Assembly: GCA_964564035.1 (NCBI GenBank)
Contig: CAZLZN010000005.1
Location: 3,724 to 67,723, forward strand
Direction of reading: 5' to 3'
Source: JAHIGH01 sp964564035
GTDB lineage: Bacteria > Patescibacteriota > Microgenomatia > Levybacterales > UBA12049
Length of the DNA stretch: 64,000 bases
Positions within the stretch are counted from its first letter, which is position 1. Each line of letters begins with the position of its first letter. A model generated the notes under the pieces. That model was not told where the DNA came from and made no database searches. It worked only from the letters and a program-made list of their open reading frames with translations. Below are positions 16,680 to 26,061 of the stretch, piece by piece. The translations under genes and the position numbers were made by a program.

Positions 16680-17885
16680 ATGAAACTATATTACCGAGCG
16701 GTAGGAGAAGACGGCAAGGTTATCAGAGGGCTGATAGAAGCAAGGGATGTAAAAGAAGCAGGCTACTATCTCAGAAAGCATAATCTCTTGCCGATCGTCA
16801 TCTCTACCGGCAACAAATTCAGCCTTACCCAATTATTTTCATTCCTAAAAAGGCCGTCCGAAAATGATCTTATCTTTTTCACGCGTCAGCTTGCGTCGAT
16901 GTTAAGCTCCGGCCTAACCCTCATTCAGGCTCTAAGCATTATGAAAGGACAGATCAAAAATCCGGTTCTAAATGAGACAGTTCAGGGGTTAATAACAAGA
17001 GTGGAAAACGGCTCTTCATTTTCAAACGCTCTGGAAAAATATCCCGGTCTTTTTTCCGCAATTTATATCGCGCTTATGCGTGCCGCGGAGTCGTCCGGTC
17101 TGTTGGATAAGGTTCTTCTGCGTTTGTCTGAAAATCTGGAGCGTAGACAAAAACTTAATTCCAGTATAAAAGGAGCACTCATTTATCCGGTGATCGTTTT
17201 GATCATGATGGTAGGCGTAATAGGTATTATGATGGTCGTTGCCATCCCTCAGCTGACCACTTTTTATCAGACAATGGGAGTTGAGTTGCCATTATCGACA
17301 CAGGTAGTTATCGAATTATCCAATTTTACAATAAATTTTTGGTGGCTCGTAATTTCTGTGGTTTTCTTGGTAGCTTATTTATTTCGGAAGTGGCGCAAGA
17401 AGCCCGAGGGCAAATATATGTCCGACGCTTTGATATTGCGTATTCCGATCGTAGGCAAGCTGGTCTCGCAGTCGCTTATGGTTGAATTTGCGAGGACCCT
17501 GGGGCTTCTCATCGGCACAGGCTCTCTTGTTGTTGATTCTCTATTAAAAAGCGCGGACGTTGTGGATAATTCCGTGTATAGGCGTGAAATTATACTCATA
17601 TCAAAACGGGTCGAAAAAGGAATTTCGGTAGGCGATGCTTTAGAAGCCGGCGGCGTTTTTCCGCCGATCATGGTCGAAATGGTAAAGATCGGCGAGCAAA
17701 CAGGCAAACTCGATGAGTCCTTGACTCGCGTCGCGCAGTATTTTGAACGCGAAGTCGAGCAGACTGTAAAAGTCCTGACTACAGCCCTCGAGCCGGCTAT
17801 TATGGTCTTTCTGGGTCTTGGGGTAGGGTTTTTAATTATGGCGGTAATTACTCCGATTTACAAGATCATCTCAACTATACAATAG
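16680..17885 (+). CDS. pilC: type IV pilus inner-membrane platform protein PilC
   Basis: 401-residue GspF/PilC family protein with two cytoplasmic T2SSF domains (about 65-190 and 265-390) and three membrane helices near 165-190, 215-235 and 370-395. It couples PilB and PilT to the growing pilus. FFTRQLASMLSSGLTLIQAL and MVKIGEQTGKLDESL are the characteristic helices of the two repeats. It begins 3 bp after pilT. The stop overlaps the convergent response regulator by 11 bp. Confidence 0.95.
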   Translation: MKLYYRAVGEDGKVIRGLIEARDVKEAGYYLRKHNLLPIVISTGNKFSLTQLFSFLKRPSENDLIFFTRQLASMLSSGLTLIQALSIMKGQIKNPVLNETVQGLITRVENGSSFSNALEKYPGLFSAIYIALMRAAESSGLLDKVLLRLSENLERRQKLNSSIKGALIYPVIVLIMMVGVIGIMMVVAIPQLTTFYQTMGVELPLSTQVVIELSNFTINFWWLVISVVFLVAYLFRKWRKKPEGKYMSDALILRIPIVGKLVSQSLMVEFARTLGLLIGTGSLVVDSLLKSADVVDNSVYRREIILISKRVEKGISVGDALEAGGVFPPIMVEMVKIGEQTGKLDESLTRVAQYFEREVEQTVKVLTTALEPAIMVFLGLGVGFLIMAVITPIYKIISTIQ

Positions 17886-18255
17886 CTTGTTTTCCCACAT
17901 GCTTTTCAATAGCTTCTAGTAGCTGATCAATATCATATGGTTTAGCCAAAAAGCCGTCAGCTCCGGATTTCGCGACTTGATCTTGAATATTGTAACTTGC
18001 CGACATGATAATTACCGGTATGTTTTTGATCTCTTTTTTTTGTTTAATTTTTTTAGTTAATGTACACCCGTCATCTCCGGGCAATAAATAGTCCATCAAG
18101 ATCAGATCCGGCTTACTGTTTTTAAACGCTTTATCAAGCATTTTCCCGTTTTCATAACTGTCAACAGAGTACCCGCTATCCTCCAGCACAAAATGAAGGC
18201 TTTCAACAATAGCCGGATCGTCATCAACTATGAGGATTCTTTTCGGATTAATCAT
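17875..18255 (-). CDS. single-domain response regulator
   Basis: 126 residues from the ATG at 18253-18255; the longer reading to 18336 runs into the kinase gene. It is a CheY-like receiver only: acidic pocket VDDDPA, phospho-acceptor Asp in LILMDYLLPG, Ser in IMSAS and Lys in LAKPYD. No output domain is present, so it acts through protein contacts or passes phosphate on. The ATG overlaps the stop of the histidine kinase by 8 bp, showing translational coupling and that the two are partners. Its position next to pilC hints at control of pili, but this is inference. Confidence 0.9.
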   Translation of the reverse strand: MINPKRILIVDDDPAIVESLHFVLEDSGYSVDSYENGKMLDKAFKNSKPDLILMDYLLPGDDGCTLTKKIKQKKEIKNIPVIIMSASYNIQDQVAKSGADGFLAKPYDIDQLLEAIEKHVGKQAIV

Positions 18256-19825
18256 ATATGTTTTCCTTAAGAGGAAGTGAAAAATAAAAAGTTGAACCTT
18301 TATTCTCCGTACTTTCAAGCCACATTTTACCTTCATGTCTTCTAACTATTTGTGATGAAATATAAAGCCCCAGTCCCAAGCCGCCGGGCGCACGGTTTTT
18401 TATAGTAGTTTCCCCTTTATAAAATCTGGTAAATACCAGATCCTGATCTTTTTTTGGTATACCTATGCCGTGATCCTTAATAGACACAACTACCTGTCCC
18501 TCTTTCAACTCTTGATGTACAACAATTTCATCTTTATCGGGCGAAAATTTGATTGCGTTAAGCAAGAGGTTAGTTAGTACCTGGCCTATTCTGTCGCGGT
18601 CCCCGTAAACTTCCGTGTCATTCGTTTTATCGTATAGAATCCTATGCTTACTTGTAGTCAACTGCATATCTTCTATAATTTCCCTAATCAGTTCACTCAG
18701 CAAGAATTTTTCGTCATTGTAATTAATTTTCCCCGAATTGATCTTGGTGATATCCAGAAGATCTGCAATCATGTTTGTCATTTTATTTATCTGCTGGTCA
18801 ATTTTTTCCAGAAAAACTGAACTCTGCCGGTCATCTTTTTCAAGAGCGGTTTTATGTAGAAGCTGAGTAAACGTTTTTATACTGGTCAGCGGGGTTTTTA
18901 TTTCATGTGATGCAATCCCCAAGAATTCATCCTTTCTTTTGTCTAAGTGATTTCTTACAGCATTTGCCAAGAGTGTCGCAATCGATTGCAGAAAACCGAT
19001 TTCCGTAGCCTGAAATTCTCTTTTATCATCAGCAAAAATATACATAAGTCCGAACGGCATTTCCGTCCCTTTTATGCTGACCGCAATACCGCTTCTGGCA
19101 CTGTTGTCATATAGGAGCTCGCATCCCGAAAATCTCGATTCGTTTGTCAGATCCTTCACATTAACCGGCTGATCGGAATACAGGGCAAATCCCGCTAAAT
19201 TTGAGAATCTTTTTGCCGGCACGAGGGTCTCGCCGGGGGTAGCCTTTCTAAAGCCAACTCCTGCTTCGTATACCAATTCTTTACCTCCCGGTAATAGTTT
19301 CAGTATCGCGACGTTTTCGACCTTCATCGCGCGCTGAATCAGTCTGACTGTCGTTTTAAAAAGCATATGAAGATCTGTATTGGCGAGCGCTTCCTGTCCA
19401 ATGATATTTAGAGTGTTTTGCTGCTTCACGGTTTCCCTCAGCGCTTCTTCGGCCTGCTGTTGTTCGGTAACCAGAAATCGCACGGAAATATACTTAATTG
19501 GCTTACCGGTCTTATCTATAATAGGAGCTATTGAACTATCAACATAATAAATAGAGCCGTCTTTAGCTCTATTTTTTATAACTCCCCTCCAAACTCTCCC
19601 CCTGCTGATAGTTGACCACATATTCATATAAAAAGATTTGGTATGCTCTCCGGACTTGAGCATTCTGTGATTATTGCCTATAAGTTCTTCTCTCGAGTAC
19701 TTCGAAATTTCAACAAATTTATCGTTGACGTAAGTAATATTGCCTGTAGCATCCGACTCGGAAACTATGGCGGATTTGGACAAGGCTGTAAGCATAGCTT
19801 GCACATCGGGGTCTTTCTGGTTCAT
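18248..19825 (-). CDS. soluble PAS-GAF sensor histidine kinase
   Basis: 525 residues from the ATG at 19823-19825; the longer frame to 19930 adds an improbable Tyr/Asn-rich stretch. Domain order: PAS (about 10-125), short coil, GAF (about 150-290), HisKA with the phospho-His in SHEIKTPLT, and HATPase with N box NLLLNAIKFSP, DHGIGIP and GLGLGLY. There is no membrane segment, so it senses an internal signal such as redox state or a small ligand. It is coupled to the receiver protein downstream and divergent from the HtrA gene 150 bp away. Confidence 0.92.
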   Translation of the reverse strand: MNQKDPDVQAMLTALSKSAIVSESDATGNITYVNDKFVEISKYSREELIGNNHRMLKSGEHTKSFYMNMWSTISRGRVWRGVIKNRAKDGSIYYVDSSIAPIIDKTGKPIKYISVRFLVTEQQQAEEALRETVKQQNTLNIIGQEALANTDLHMLFKTTVRLIQRAMKVENVAILKLLPGGKELVYEAGVGFRKATPGETLVPAKRFSNLAGFALYSDQPVNVKDLTNESRFSGCELLYDNSARSGIAVSIKGTEMPFGLMYIFADDKREFQATEIGFLQSIATLLANAVRNHLDKRKDEFLGIASHEIKTPLTSIKTFTQLLHKTALEKDDRQSSVFLEKIDQQINKMTNMIADLLDITKINSGKINYNDEKFLLSELIREIIEDMQLTTSKHRILYDKTNDTEVYGDRDRIGQVLTNLLLNAIKFSPDKDEIVVHQELKEGQVVVSIKDHGIGIPKKDQDLVFTRFYKGETTIKNRAPGGLGLGLYISSQIVRRHEGKMWLESTENKGSTFYFSLPLKENIYD

Positions 19826-19976
19826 ATTTTTGGTATATATATTAGAATAATAGTTGAATATTAAAAACGTGTAAGAATTTTTTGCGTTGTCATATTTATA
19901 CAACAAATAAATGTATTGGCTTATTGACAATATTCGAAACTGGTGTTAGCATTTACGTCTATAGATTGCTAAAAAT

Positions 19977-20948
19977 ATGGTAAATTCTTCTTCAGGTTTT
20001 ATAGACGACAATGAACTGCTTGATGCTTATTCCGGCACGGTAACCAAGATCGTAGATCGCGTAGGCCCGGCGGTTGTAAAGATTCAAACAAACAAAAACT
20101 TGTCTCCTGGGACGGCAATCGGCGAAGGCATTGGATCGGGTGTGATTATAGCACCTGATGGATTTATTTTAACAAATCACCACGTTATAAATAACGCAAA
20201 AGCTGTAGATGTTGTTTTAACTAACAACAAGAATTACAAAGCCCATATTGTAGGCAATGATCCCGCAACCGATCTGGCGCTGTTGAGGATTCAGGAAAAT
20301 GGCCTGCCGTATGCGGAGCTCGGTAACTCGTCGGCATTAAAAGTAGGTCAGCTCGCAATTGCGATCGGCAATCCTTATGGTTTCCAGAATACAGTCTCGG
20401 CAGGCGTCATATCGGCGCTAAATAGAAACATGGCGGCACCTGATGGTAAATATATCGAAAATATTATTCAAACAGATGTATCGCTAAATCCCGGCAATTC
20501 CGGCGGTCCGCTGGTCGATAGCCGATGTAGAGTGATAGGTATAAATACCGCCATAATCAGGCAGGCGTATGGAATTGGGCTAGCTGTCCCAAGCAATACA
20601 GCAGTTTGGGTAGCCGGCGACCTAATTTCTTTCGGTAGAGTCCGCCGCGGATTTTTAGGAATCAGCGTGAAGACCCAGTCGATTTCTGTTCAGATACAAA
20701 CAATACTTAAATTAAATAATCCGACAGTCGTAGAAGTAATCGAAATAAGTAAAAATTCCCCGGCTCAGCAATCAGATCTCCAAAAAGGCGATTTGATCTA
20801 CAAGGTAAACGGAGTTCAGCTTTCAGGCGCGGACGAATTAAGCAGGCTTTCTCTACGGCACAAGCCTGGGACAACTTTTGACCTAACAGTACTGCGCGGA
20901 CTAAAAATTTTGAGCGTCAACCTTACTTCACAGGATGCCGGCAGATGA
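19977..20948 (+). CDS. HtrA/DegP-like serine protease with PDZ domain, no signal peptide
   Basis: 323-residue S1C peptidase. Catalytic triad: His69 in ILTNHHVI, Asp99 in DPATDLALL and Ser175 in NPGNSGGP. One PDZ domain covers about 225-320. Unusually there is no signal peptide or N-terminal membrane helix: the protein starts with polar residues, and the region upstream of the ATG holds promoter-like sequence (TTGACA at 19924, TATAGA near 19961) rather than a missed N-terminus. It may be cytoplasmic or leave the cell by another route. The divergent PAS-GAF kinase suggests stress-linked control. Confidence 0.9.
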   Translation: MVNSSSGFIDDNELLDAYSGTVTKIVDRVGPAVVKIQTNKNLSPGTAIGEGIGSGVIIAPDGFILTNHHVINNAKAVDVVLTNNKNYKAHIVGNDPATDLALLRIQENGLPYAELGNSSALKVGQLAIAIGNPYGFQNTVSAGVISALNRNMAAPDGKYIENIIQTDVSLNPGNSGGPLVDSRCRVIGINTAIIRQAYGIGLAVPSNTAVWVAGDLISFGRVRRGFLGISVKTQSISVQIQTILKLNNPTVVEVIEISKNSPAQQSDLQKGDLIYKVNGVQLSGADELSRLSLRHKPGTTFDLTVLRGLKILSVNLTSQDAGR

Positions 20949-21025
20949 TCTCCGCGCCGTATTTTTTATCCGAAGTTGATAACAGACTCTGGAAATTGCT
21001 AATATAAAATATACCCGATTTTCTT

Positions 21026-21970
21026 ATGATCCAGCATCTAATAATATACCTTCTGGCATTTATCGGCATATGGGTAGGGGCAGGTTTCGCTCTCAAGTCG
21101 GTTGAAAATATTTCAAAAACCCTAAAAGCCTCCTCATTTGCAGTATCGTTTCTGATCCTGGGTTTCTTTACCAGCGTAAGTGAATTTTCTGTCGGACTGA
21201 ATTCTGTCTTTATGAACGATCCGGAAATTTATGTTGGTAATTTGATTGGCGCCTCAATCGTAATATTTCTCATGATAATCCCCCTGCTCGCCGTGATAAA
21301 CAAAGATGTCAGGATAAATGGCGAGTTCCAGGGATTTAATTTAATGCTATCTATAATCGTCATCGCAATGCCGGGAATATTGTCGATGGACGGGCACGTT
21401 GACAGAATTGACGGATTAATTTCTTTAATTTTATACATTTTTCTTCTAATTTGTATTCAGTCAAAAAAAGGTGTTCTGTCAAACGCCGCAAGCATTGGGC
21501 GTTCCCAAATTTTAAAAATTGTAAAAAATCTACTAAAAATAATTGCCGGTGTCACAATTATATTTTTATCAGGCCGTATTGTAGTTGATCAGACAATGTA
21601 TTTTGCTCAAGTACTTAATGTTTCCCCCTTTTTAATAAGCTTATTAGTCATATCAATAGGCACCAACATTCCTGAATTGTCAATTGTCGCCAGATCTTTT
21701 TTTATGAAAAACACGGAAACTGCGTTTGGCGATTATGTAGGCTCGGCGGCATTTAATACGTTTATTTACGGCATATTAACTATTTACTACGGAAAAACCA
21801 TAATATTGACAAATAGCTACTTCATTAGCTTGTTATTTCTGACAGGTGGTCTTTTTGCGTTTTATCTTATGTCCAAAACCGAACACAAAATCTCCCGCCA
21901 CGAAGGCTTTTTACTCCTTTTAATTTACGCCGTATTTCTGTCGGTGGAGATTTTTGGCCATTTTGTCTGA
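21026..21970 (+). CDS. divergent CaxA-family exchanger-like membrane protein
   Basis: 314 residues, about ten membrane segments, CaCA superfamily. The second alpha repeat is recognisable (GTNIPELS, then GDYVGSAAFNTF); the first is degenerate (FTSVSEFSVG and GNLIGASIVIF), with the Pro before the key Glu replaced by Ser. The Glu residues themselves remain. It may carry a different ion from the canonical copy at 566. It follows the HtrA gene by 77 bp. The last 51 bp overlap the convergent membrane histidine kinase. Confidence 0.83.
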   Translation: MIQHLIIYLLAFIGIWVGAGFALKSVENISKTLKASSFAVSFLILGFFTSVSEFSVGLNSVFMNDPEIYVGNLIGASIVIFLMIIPLLAVINKDVRINGEFQGFNLMLSIIVIAMPGILSMDGHVDRIDGLISLILYIFLLICIQSKKGVLSNAASIGRSQILKIVKNLLKIIAGVTIIFLSGRIVVDQTMYFAQVLNVSPFLISLLVISIGTNIPELSIVARSFFMKNTETAFGDYVGSAAFNTFIYGILTIYYGKTIILTNSYFISLLFLTGGLFAFYLMSKTEHKISRHEGFLLLLIYAVFLSVEIFGHFV

Positions 21971-23083
21971 TGAATTTTTGTGCCCGATTGGAAGTGTGAA
22001 ATAAAACGAAGCTCCCTTTCCTTCTTCGCTCTCAACCCATATTGCCCCTTTATGTTTACTAATAATTTGACTGCTTATATACAGCCCCAGACCAAAGCCT
22101 TTAAAATTTGTCTCGTTATTTCCTGTTACTCTAAAAAATCGATTGAATACCTTATCTTTGAAATCGGATTTGATCCCTATACCAAAATCGGTTACGCTTA
22201 TTCGCGCATAATTACTTCGCCTTTCCGCTCTAATAATTATCTTTTCCCCATAAGGTGAATATTTAATAGCATTTGATAATAAATTAGTTATCACCTGTAT
22301 AATTCTGTTTTTATCGCAATAAACATCTATATCTCGTTTTATATCAGTAATAATTTCATGATTTATCCTCAGATCCGCGATATTATCAATCCCCTCCTGA
22401 ATGCACTCTCTTATAGAGGTGTTTGAGAAGCTATAGCTGAGTTTTTTTGATTTCAGCTTGGACACATCCATAAGATCGTTAATAAATTCCGTAAGTGCAT
22501 TTATCTTATTTTCGATTTTATTTAAATAATTTATATCATCTTCATGTTTATTATTAAGTATATTTTTTTTGAGCAGTTGTAAATAAGCCTTTTGGCTGGT
22601 TATAGGCGACTTTAGTTCATGAGAAGCAACGGACAAAAAATGTTCCAGAATTCTGTTCTGTTGTTCGGCCTGTTTTCTGGCCAATTTTTCCTTTATGAGC
22701 AGTTCTTCCTTTGAGGCTTCCGAGTTCTTCTTGGCTTCGCTTACAATGCTTATAATAAGACCTTCTGTAAAAAAGATAACGAAAGTATTTATTATACTAA
22801 TCAGCTCTTGACTGCTTAGTGTTCCGTTTTGCACAAATATAATAAATATGACCGCTATACTGCCTATTGTCGCAACTAGACTCGGTTTAAATCCGCCATG
22901 CCACGATACTGCAAGCACAGCAATTCCAAAAATTATATAAATTGCGTTTGTCTGAAGTAATGATCCAAATATTAATTGAAAAAAGAGAGCCGCAGAGACC
23001 GCGAATAATGCAAATAAGTAGGGATTAACAGGATGTTTAGTAACAAAAAGGTTTTTATTATGCAGGCTGTTTTTTAGAGCCAT
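21920..23083 (-). CDS. membrane sensor histidine kinase
   Basis: 387 residues from the ATG at 23081-23083, which lies 9 nt after a TATACT box. Four closely spaced membrane helices (about 15-110) resemble the KdpD/DUF4118-type sensor bundle with hardly any extracellular loop. A short coil leads to HisKA (SHELKSPIT) and HATPase (NLLSNAIKYSP, DFGIGI, GFGLGLY). It therefore senses something in or near the membrane. No response regulator is adjacent; the single-domain receiver at 17875 is the nearest candidate. The 3' end overlaps the exchanger gene by 51 bp. Confidence 0.9.
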   Translation of the reverse strand: MALKNSLHNKNLFVTKHPVNPYLFALFAVSAALFFQLIFGSLLQTNAIYIIFGIAVLAVSWHGGFKPSLVATIGSIAVIFIIFVQNGTLSSQELISIINTFVIFFTEGLIISIVSEAKKNSEASKEELLIKEKLARKQAEQQNRILEHFLSVASHELKSPITSQKAYLQLLKKNILNNKHEDDINYLNKIENKINALTEFINDLMDVSKLKSKKLSYSFSNTSIRECIQEGIDNIADLRINHEIITDIKRDIDVYCDKNRIIQVITNLLSNAIKYSPYGEKIIIRAERRSNYARISVTDFGIGIKSDFKDKVFNRFFRVTGNNETNFKGFGLGLYISSQIISKHKGAIWVESEEGKGASFYFTLPIGHKNSSDKMAKNLHRQKYGVN

Positions 23084-23135
23084 TTCGAACAGAGTATACA
23101 ATTATTTATTTTCAAAAACAATAAGAAAAATATTT

Positions 23136-23900
23136 TCACTCATCTAATTTGTAAGGCAATATGTGTTTGAAAATCTGACCTTCGATTCTCTCAAGTATCT
23201 TCGCGGCATTAGTATATTTACTCACAATTTTCTCATCAGGCGTATTCTTATCAAATTTTAAATACATGACCTCATCCGCTTCTTTATAACTAAATCCGAA
23301 TTCACCTTCGTCTGTTTGATTCTCCCAGAGATTAGCAGACGGCGCCTTGTTGATTATAAACTGCGGCACGCCCAATTCTTCTGCAATTTGATAAACTTGT
23401 GTTTTATACAAATGTACAATTGGCTCGATATCCGATGCCGCGTCTCCGAATCTCGTGAAATATCCCAGATAATGCTCCGAACGGTTTTCTGTCCCGCATA
23501 CAATTGCGTCAAATTTTTTAGCCATATCAAATAGATAAATCATCCTGACTCTTGCCATGATATTTCCTAATCTGATTTCGCTTTTGGCTTTTAAACTTTT
23601 ACTGAGCGTATCAACGCTTTCTCTGATCGATAAATTGAAGAAGTTCTCAGGCGGTATCCCCGCGCTTTGGGTAAGTATTTCTGCATCCTTTACAGTTTGA
23701 TCAAAATAATATAAATGTGTGACCATTATAGACTCGGCAGGCAGAACGCTTTTTAATAAATATAAACTTACCGCGGAATCTATCCCCCCGGATAATCCCA
23801 GAACCACTTTCCCCTTTTTAGTTTTTTCAAATACAGAACGCAAAAAAGATTTTATTTTTTCTACCTCTGCTTTCGCGTCGATTTTTAATTCTTTATTCAT
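23136..23900 (-). CDS. nadE: NAD+ synthase, NadE
   Basis: 254 residues, the short ammonia-dependent type without a glutaminase domain. It amidates nicotinic acid adenine dinucleotide to NAD+. The ATP-pyrophosphatase P-loop is LGLSGGIDSAVSL; the substrate region includes CGTENRSEHYLGYFTRFGDAASDI and the C-terminal KAPSANLW...DE typical of NadE. The start overlaps the end of nadD by 8 bp, so the last two steps of NAD synthesis are translationally coupled. Confidence 0.95.
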   Translation of the reverse strand: MNKELKIDAKAEVEKIKSFLRSVFEKTKKGKVVLGLSGGIDSAVSLYLLKSVLPAESIMVTHLYYFDQTVKDAEILTQSAGIPPENFFNLSIRESVDTLSKSLKAKSEIRLGNIMARVRMIYLFDMAKKFDAIVCGTENRSEHYLGYFTRFGDAASDIEPIVHLYKTQVYQIAEELGVPQFIINKAPSANLWENQTDEGEFGFSYKEADEVMYLKFDKNTPDEKIVSKYTNAAKILERIEGQIFKHILPYKLDE

Positions 23901-24462
23901 ACAGATGAAATTTCTTTATATACTCATGTACTTCAGGTGCTACAAATCTTTCTATGCTCTTGCCATTTTTTATAGCGTTTCTGACACGCGTCGCGCTGTC
24001 GGCGATCGGTATATATTCAGGATCTTTTAGAATTGTACAGTTTTCAGGTAATTTATCAACAGGATGTCCGACCCTTGAAACTATTATAAAAGGTATCTCT
24101 TTTTCAATTTCCTCCCAATGTGTCCATTTGTGAAAGCTCGGTATCTGATCCGACCCGCATACAAATACAAATTCAAAATCTGGATTTTCAGATCTCAATT
24201 TCCGCAAAACCGTTATCGTCTCAGTTGTGCCCCCGATTTCAATTGCTGTGTTATTTACGCTCATATTATTTACAAGTACTGATTCTATCATCGCTATTCT
24301 ATGCGCGGGAGAAGCAATGATCGGATTCCATTGATGCTGATTGTCCGGCACGAACCAAACCTCATCGGCCTGTTTTGCTCTTAGCACGGCTTTTGCGAGA
24401 TGAATATGTCCGTTATGCACTGGATCGAACCTTCCTCCGAATATCGCTATCCTCTTTTTCAT
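23893..24462 (-). CDS. nadD: nicotinate-nucleotide adenylyltransferase, NadD
   Basis: 189 residues, typical length. Makes nicotinic acid adenine dinucleotide from NaMN and ATP. Motifs: GGRFDPVHNGH (nucleotidyltransferase G-x-F-x-P-x-H-x-G-H), a central GSDQ, and SATRVRNAI in place of the I-S-S-T-x-x-R motif. It lies 5 bp after the class IV aminotransferase and overlaps nadE, within the NUDIX-aminotransferase-nadD-nadE unit. Confidence 0.94.
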   Translation of the reverse strand: MKKRIAIFGGRFDPVHNGHIHLAKAVLRAKQADEVWFVPDNQHQWNPIIASPAHRIAMIESVLVNNMSVNNTAIEIGGTTETITVLRKLRSENPDFEFVFVCGSDQIPSFHKWTHWEEIEKEIPFIIVSRVGHPVDKLPENCTILKDPEYIPIADSATRVRNAIKNGKSIERFVAPEVHEYIKKFHLYE

Positions 24463-24467
24463 ATTAT

Positions 24468-25295
24468 TTAAAAAACACCCTTACTTTCATCCAAAAAATT
24501 ATCATACAATTTTATTAATCTCTTAATACTATCACTGATTTCGTTATATCTGTAATCATCAATTTGAATTAGCGGAACAATTTTAGAACTCGTGCTTGTT
24601 ACAAATGCTCCATCATATTTGCTCAAATCAGAATAAGGAATATTTTTCTCCTCTATTTTGTATCCATTTTTTGAAGCACAATCAATTACAGTCATCCGGG
24701 TTACTCCCTCAAGGACTTTATTCGTTGGCGGCGTAATAACATTATTATCTTTTATAGCAAAAAAATTTGTCCTGGTTCCCTCGAGTATATTTTTTTCTTT
24801 GTCTTTAAAAAGCGCATCATAACATCCGCTGGATTTTGCTTTTGTATAAAACAAATAGCTCGGCAGCATATTTAGCGTCTTTGCGTTTGGCAAAAACCTT
24901 TCATATTCCACAGTCATGACTGTAGCGCCTTTGGAATACAGCTTTCTATCCGGATAAAGCGGTGCGAGTGGCAAAATAAAAAGCTCCGCGTCCCGGGCTG
25001 TTTTCGCGCCCATCAGAAGCATTTTGATATTCGCGCTCTCAATTTTATTCGTTTCAATTAAATCTCTAATATACTTATCAATTTTTGGTTTTTCAAATTC
25101 ATGTTCCAGACTTATAATCTTGGCAGAAAACAGTAGTCTGTCGATATGCTGTTTTACGAAATACAAAATTCCGTTTCTGACTTTGAGAGTTTCGTATACC
25201 CCGAATCCGTACTGAAAATTTATATTTTCGATCGGCACAACCGCATTATTCATTGATAACACTTTTCCGTTTTTTGAAAAATAATTAAAACTCAT
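24468..25295 (-). CDS. class IV aminotransferase (branched-chain/D-amino acid/ADC-lyase family)
   Basis: 275 residues, PLP fold type IV. Start at the ATG 25293-25295 because a TATAAT box ends 9 nt before it, inside the end of the NUDIX gene. The N-terminal NFQYGFGVYETLKV segment and the LEGTRTNFFAI segment are family hallmarks; the PLP lysine is most likely the one in YTKAKSSG. The exact reaction (branched-chain, D-alanine or aminodeoxychorismate lyase) cannot be decided. It is odd to find it between a NUDIX gene and nadD; the spacing says it is part of the same operon. Confidence 0.88.
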   Translation of the reverse strand: MSFNYFSKNGKVLSMNNAVVPIENINFQYGFGVYETLKVRNGILYFVKQHIDRLLFSAKIISLEHEFEKPKIDKYIRDLIETNKIESANIKMLLMGAKTARDAELFILPLAPLYPDRKLYSKGATVMTVEYERFLPNAKTLNMLPSYLFYTKAKSSGCYDALFKDKEKNILEGTRTNFFAIKDNNVITPPTNKVLEGVTRMTVIDCASKNGYKIEEKNIPYSDLSKYDGAFVTSTSSKIVPLIQIDDYRYNEISDSIKRLIKLYDNFLDESKGVF

Positions 25296-25305
25296 AATCT
25301 TGAAA

Positions 25306-25890
25306 TTATATATCAAATAATAATTTTTTCAGCTCGGCCATTTTTTTCTTTTCCAGTATCGCTCTAAAAAGCTTCAAAGATATTTCGCTGTCGCGAAAAT
25401 CCTGGCGCGCGGAAATTTCGATAAACTCTTCGAAGTTGACAAGTAAGATTTCAATTTTTTCACCGGGATCGGGATTTTGGTCCTGCACAATGCGGCAGTT
25501 TTTAGCAATAAAACAATAATTAATCCATTCAATTTTATCTATCGGCTGGTTGGCCTCCCAGAATATTAATTCACTTGCTTCCATACCTGCCTCTTCCATT
25601 AACTCTCGTTTTACTGCCTCCACGGGGTCCTCTCCTTCATCGATTCGGCCGCCAAATAATCCGTAAAAAGGCGCTGTTCCCGGCTGTTCTTGTTTACTTA
25701 AAGCAATTTTACCGTCATTCATAACAGGCAAAACTGCAACAGTATCTGATCTTTTGAGCTTTTCAAATGTTGCGTATTCGCCGTTATACTGTTTTTGCGG
25801 CCATTGATACACGGAAAACATATCCCCGCTAAAAACCATCTTTGCGTTATCGGGTATGGGTTGTTTGGATTTGGGTCTCTTTATGATCAT
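25306..25890 (-). CDS. NUDIX hydrolase, ADP-ribose pyrophosphatase-like
   Basis: 194 residues. A complete Nudix box reads GGRIDEGEDPVEAV followed by KRELMEEAGM, fitting G-x5-E-x7-R-E-U-x-E-E-x-G-U. The surrounding sequence resembles ADP-ribose/NADH pyrophosphatases (NudF-like). At the head of an operon with nadD and nadE, a role in NAD or ADP-ribose turnover is the natural inference. The stop lies just beyond the aminotransferase start, and the internal promoter for that gene sits within its last codons. Confidence 0.9.
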   Translation of the reverse strand: MIIKRPKSKQPIPDNAKMVFSGDMFSVYQWPQKQYNGEYATFEKLKRSDTVAVLPVMNDGKIALSKQEQPGTAPFYGLFGGRIDEGEDPVEAVKRELMEEAGMEASELIFWEANQPIDKIEWINYCFIAKNCRIVQDQNPDPGEKIEILLVNFEEFIEISARQDFRDSEISLKLFRAILEKKKMAELKKLLFDI

Positions 25891-26061
25891 AAGATATCTC
25901 TATTTGTCTAAATATATAAAAAATAGTAATTGATTTTGATGTCTTTGTCGGGCTAGTCGATTCAATTGTAAAGTATTTTTGTCAATATAAAAGTCAAGTT
26001 GCTAGCAAATAAATTCAAAATGAATACCTTATTGAAAAACCCTAAATTGTATTTTGCTTTT

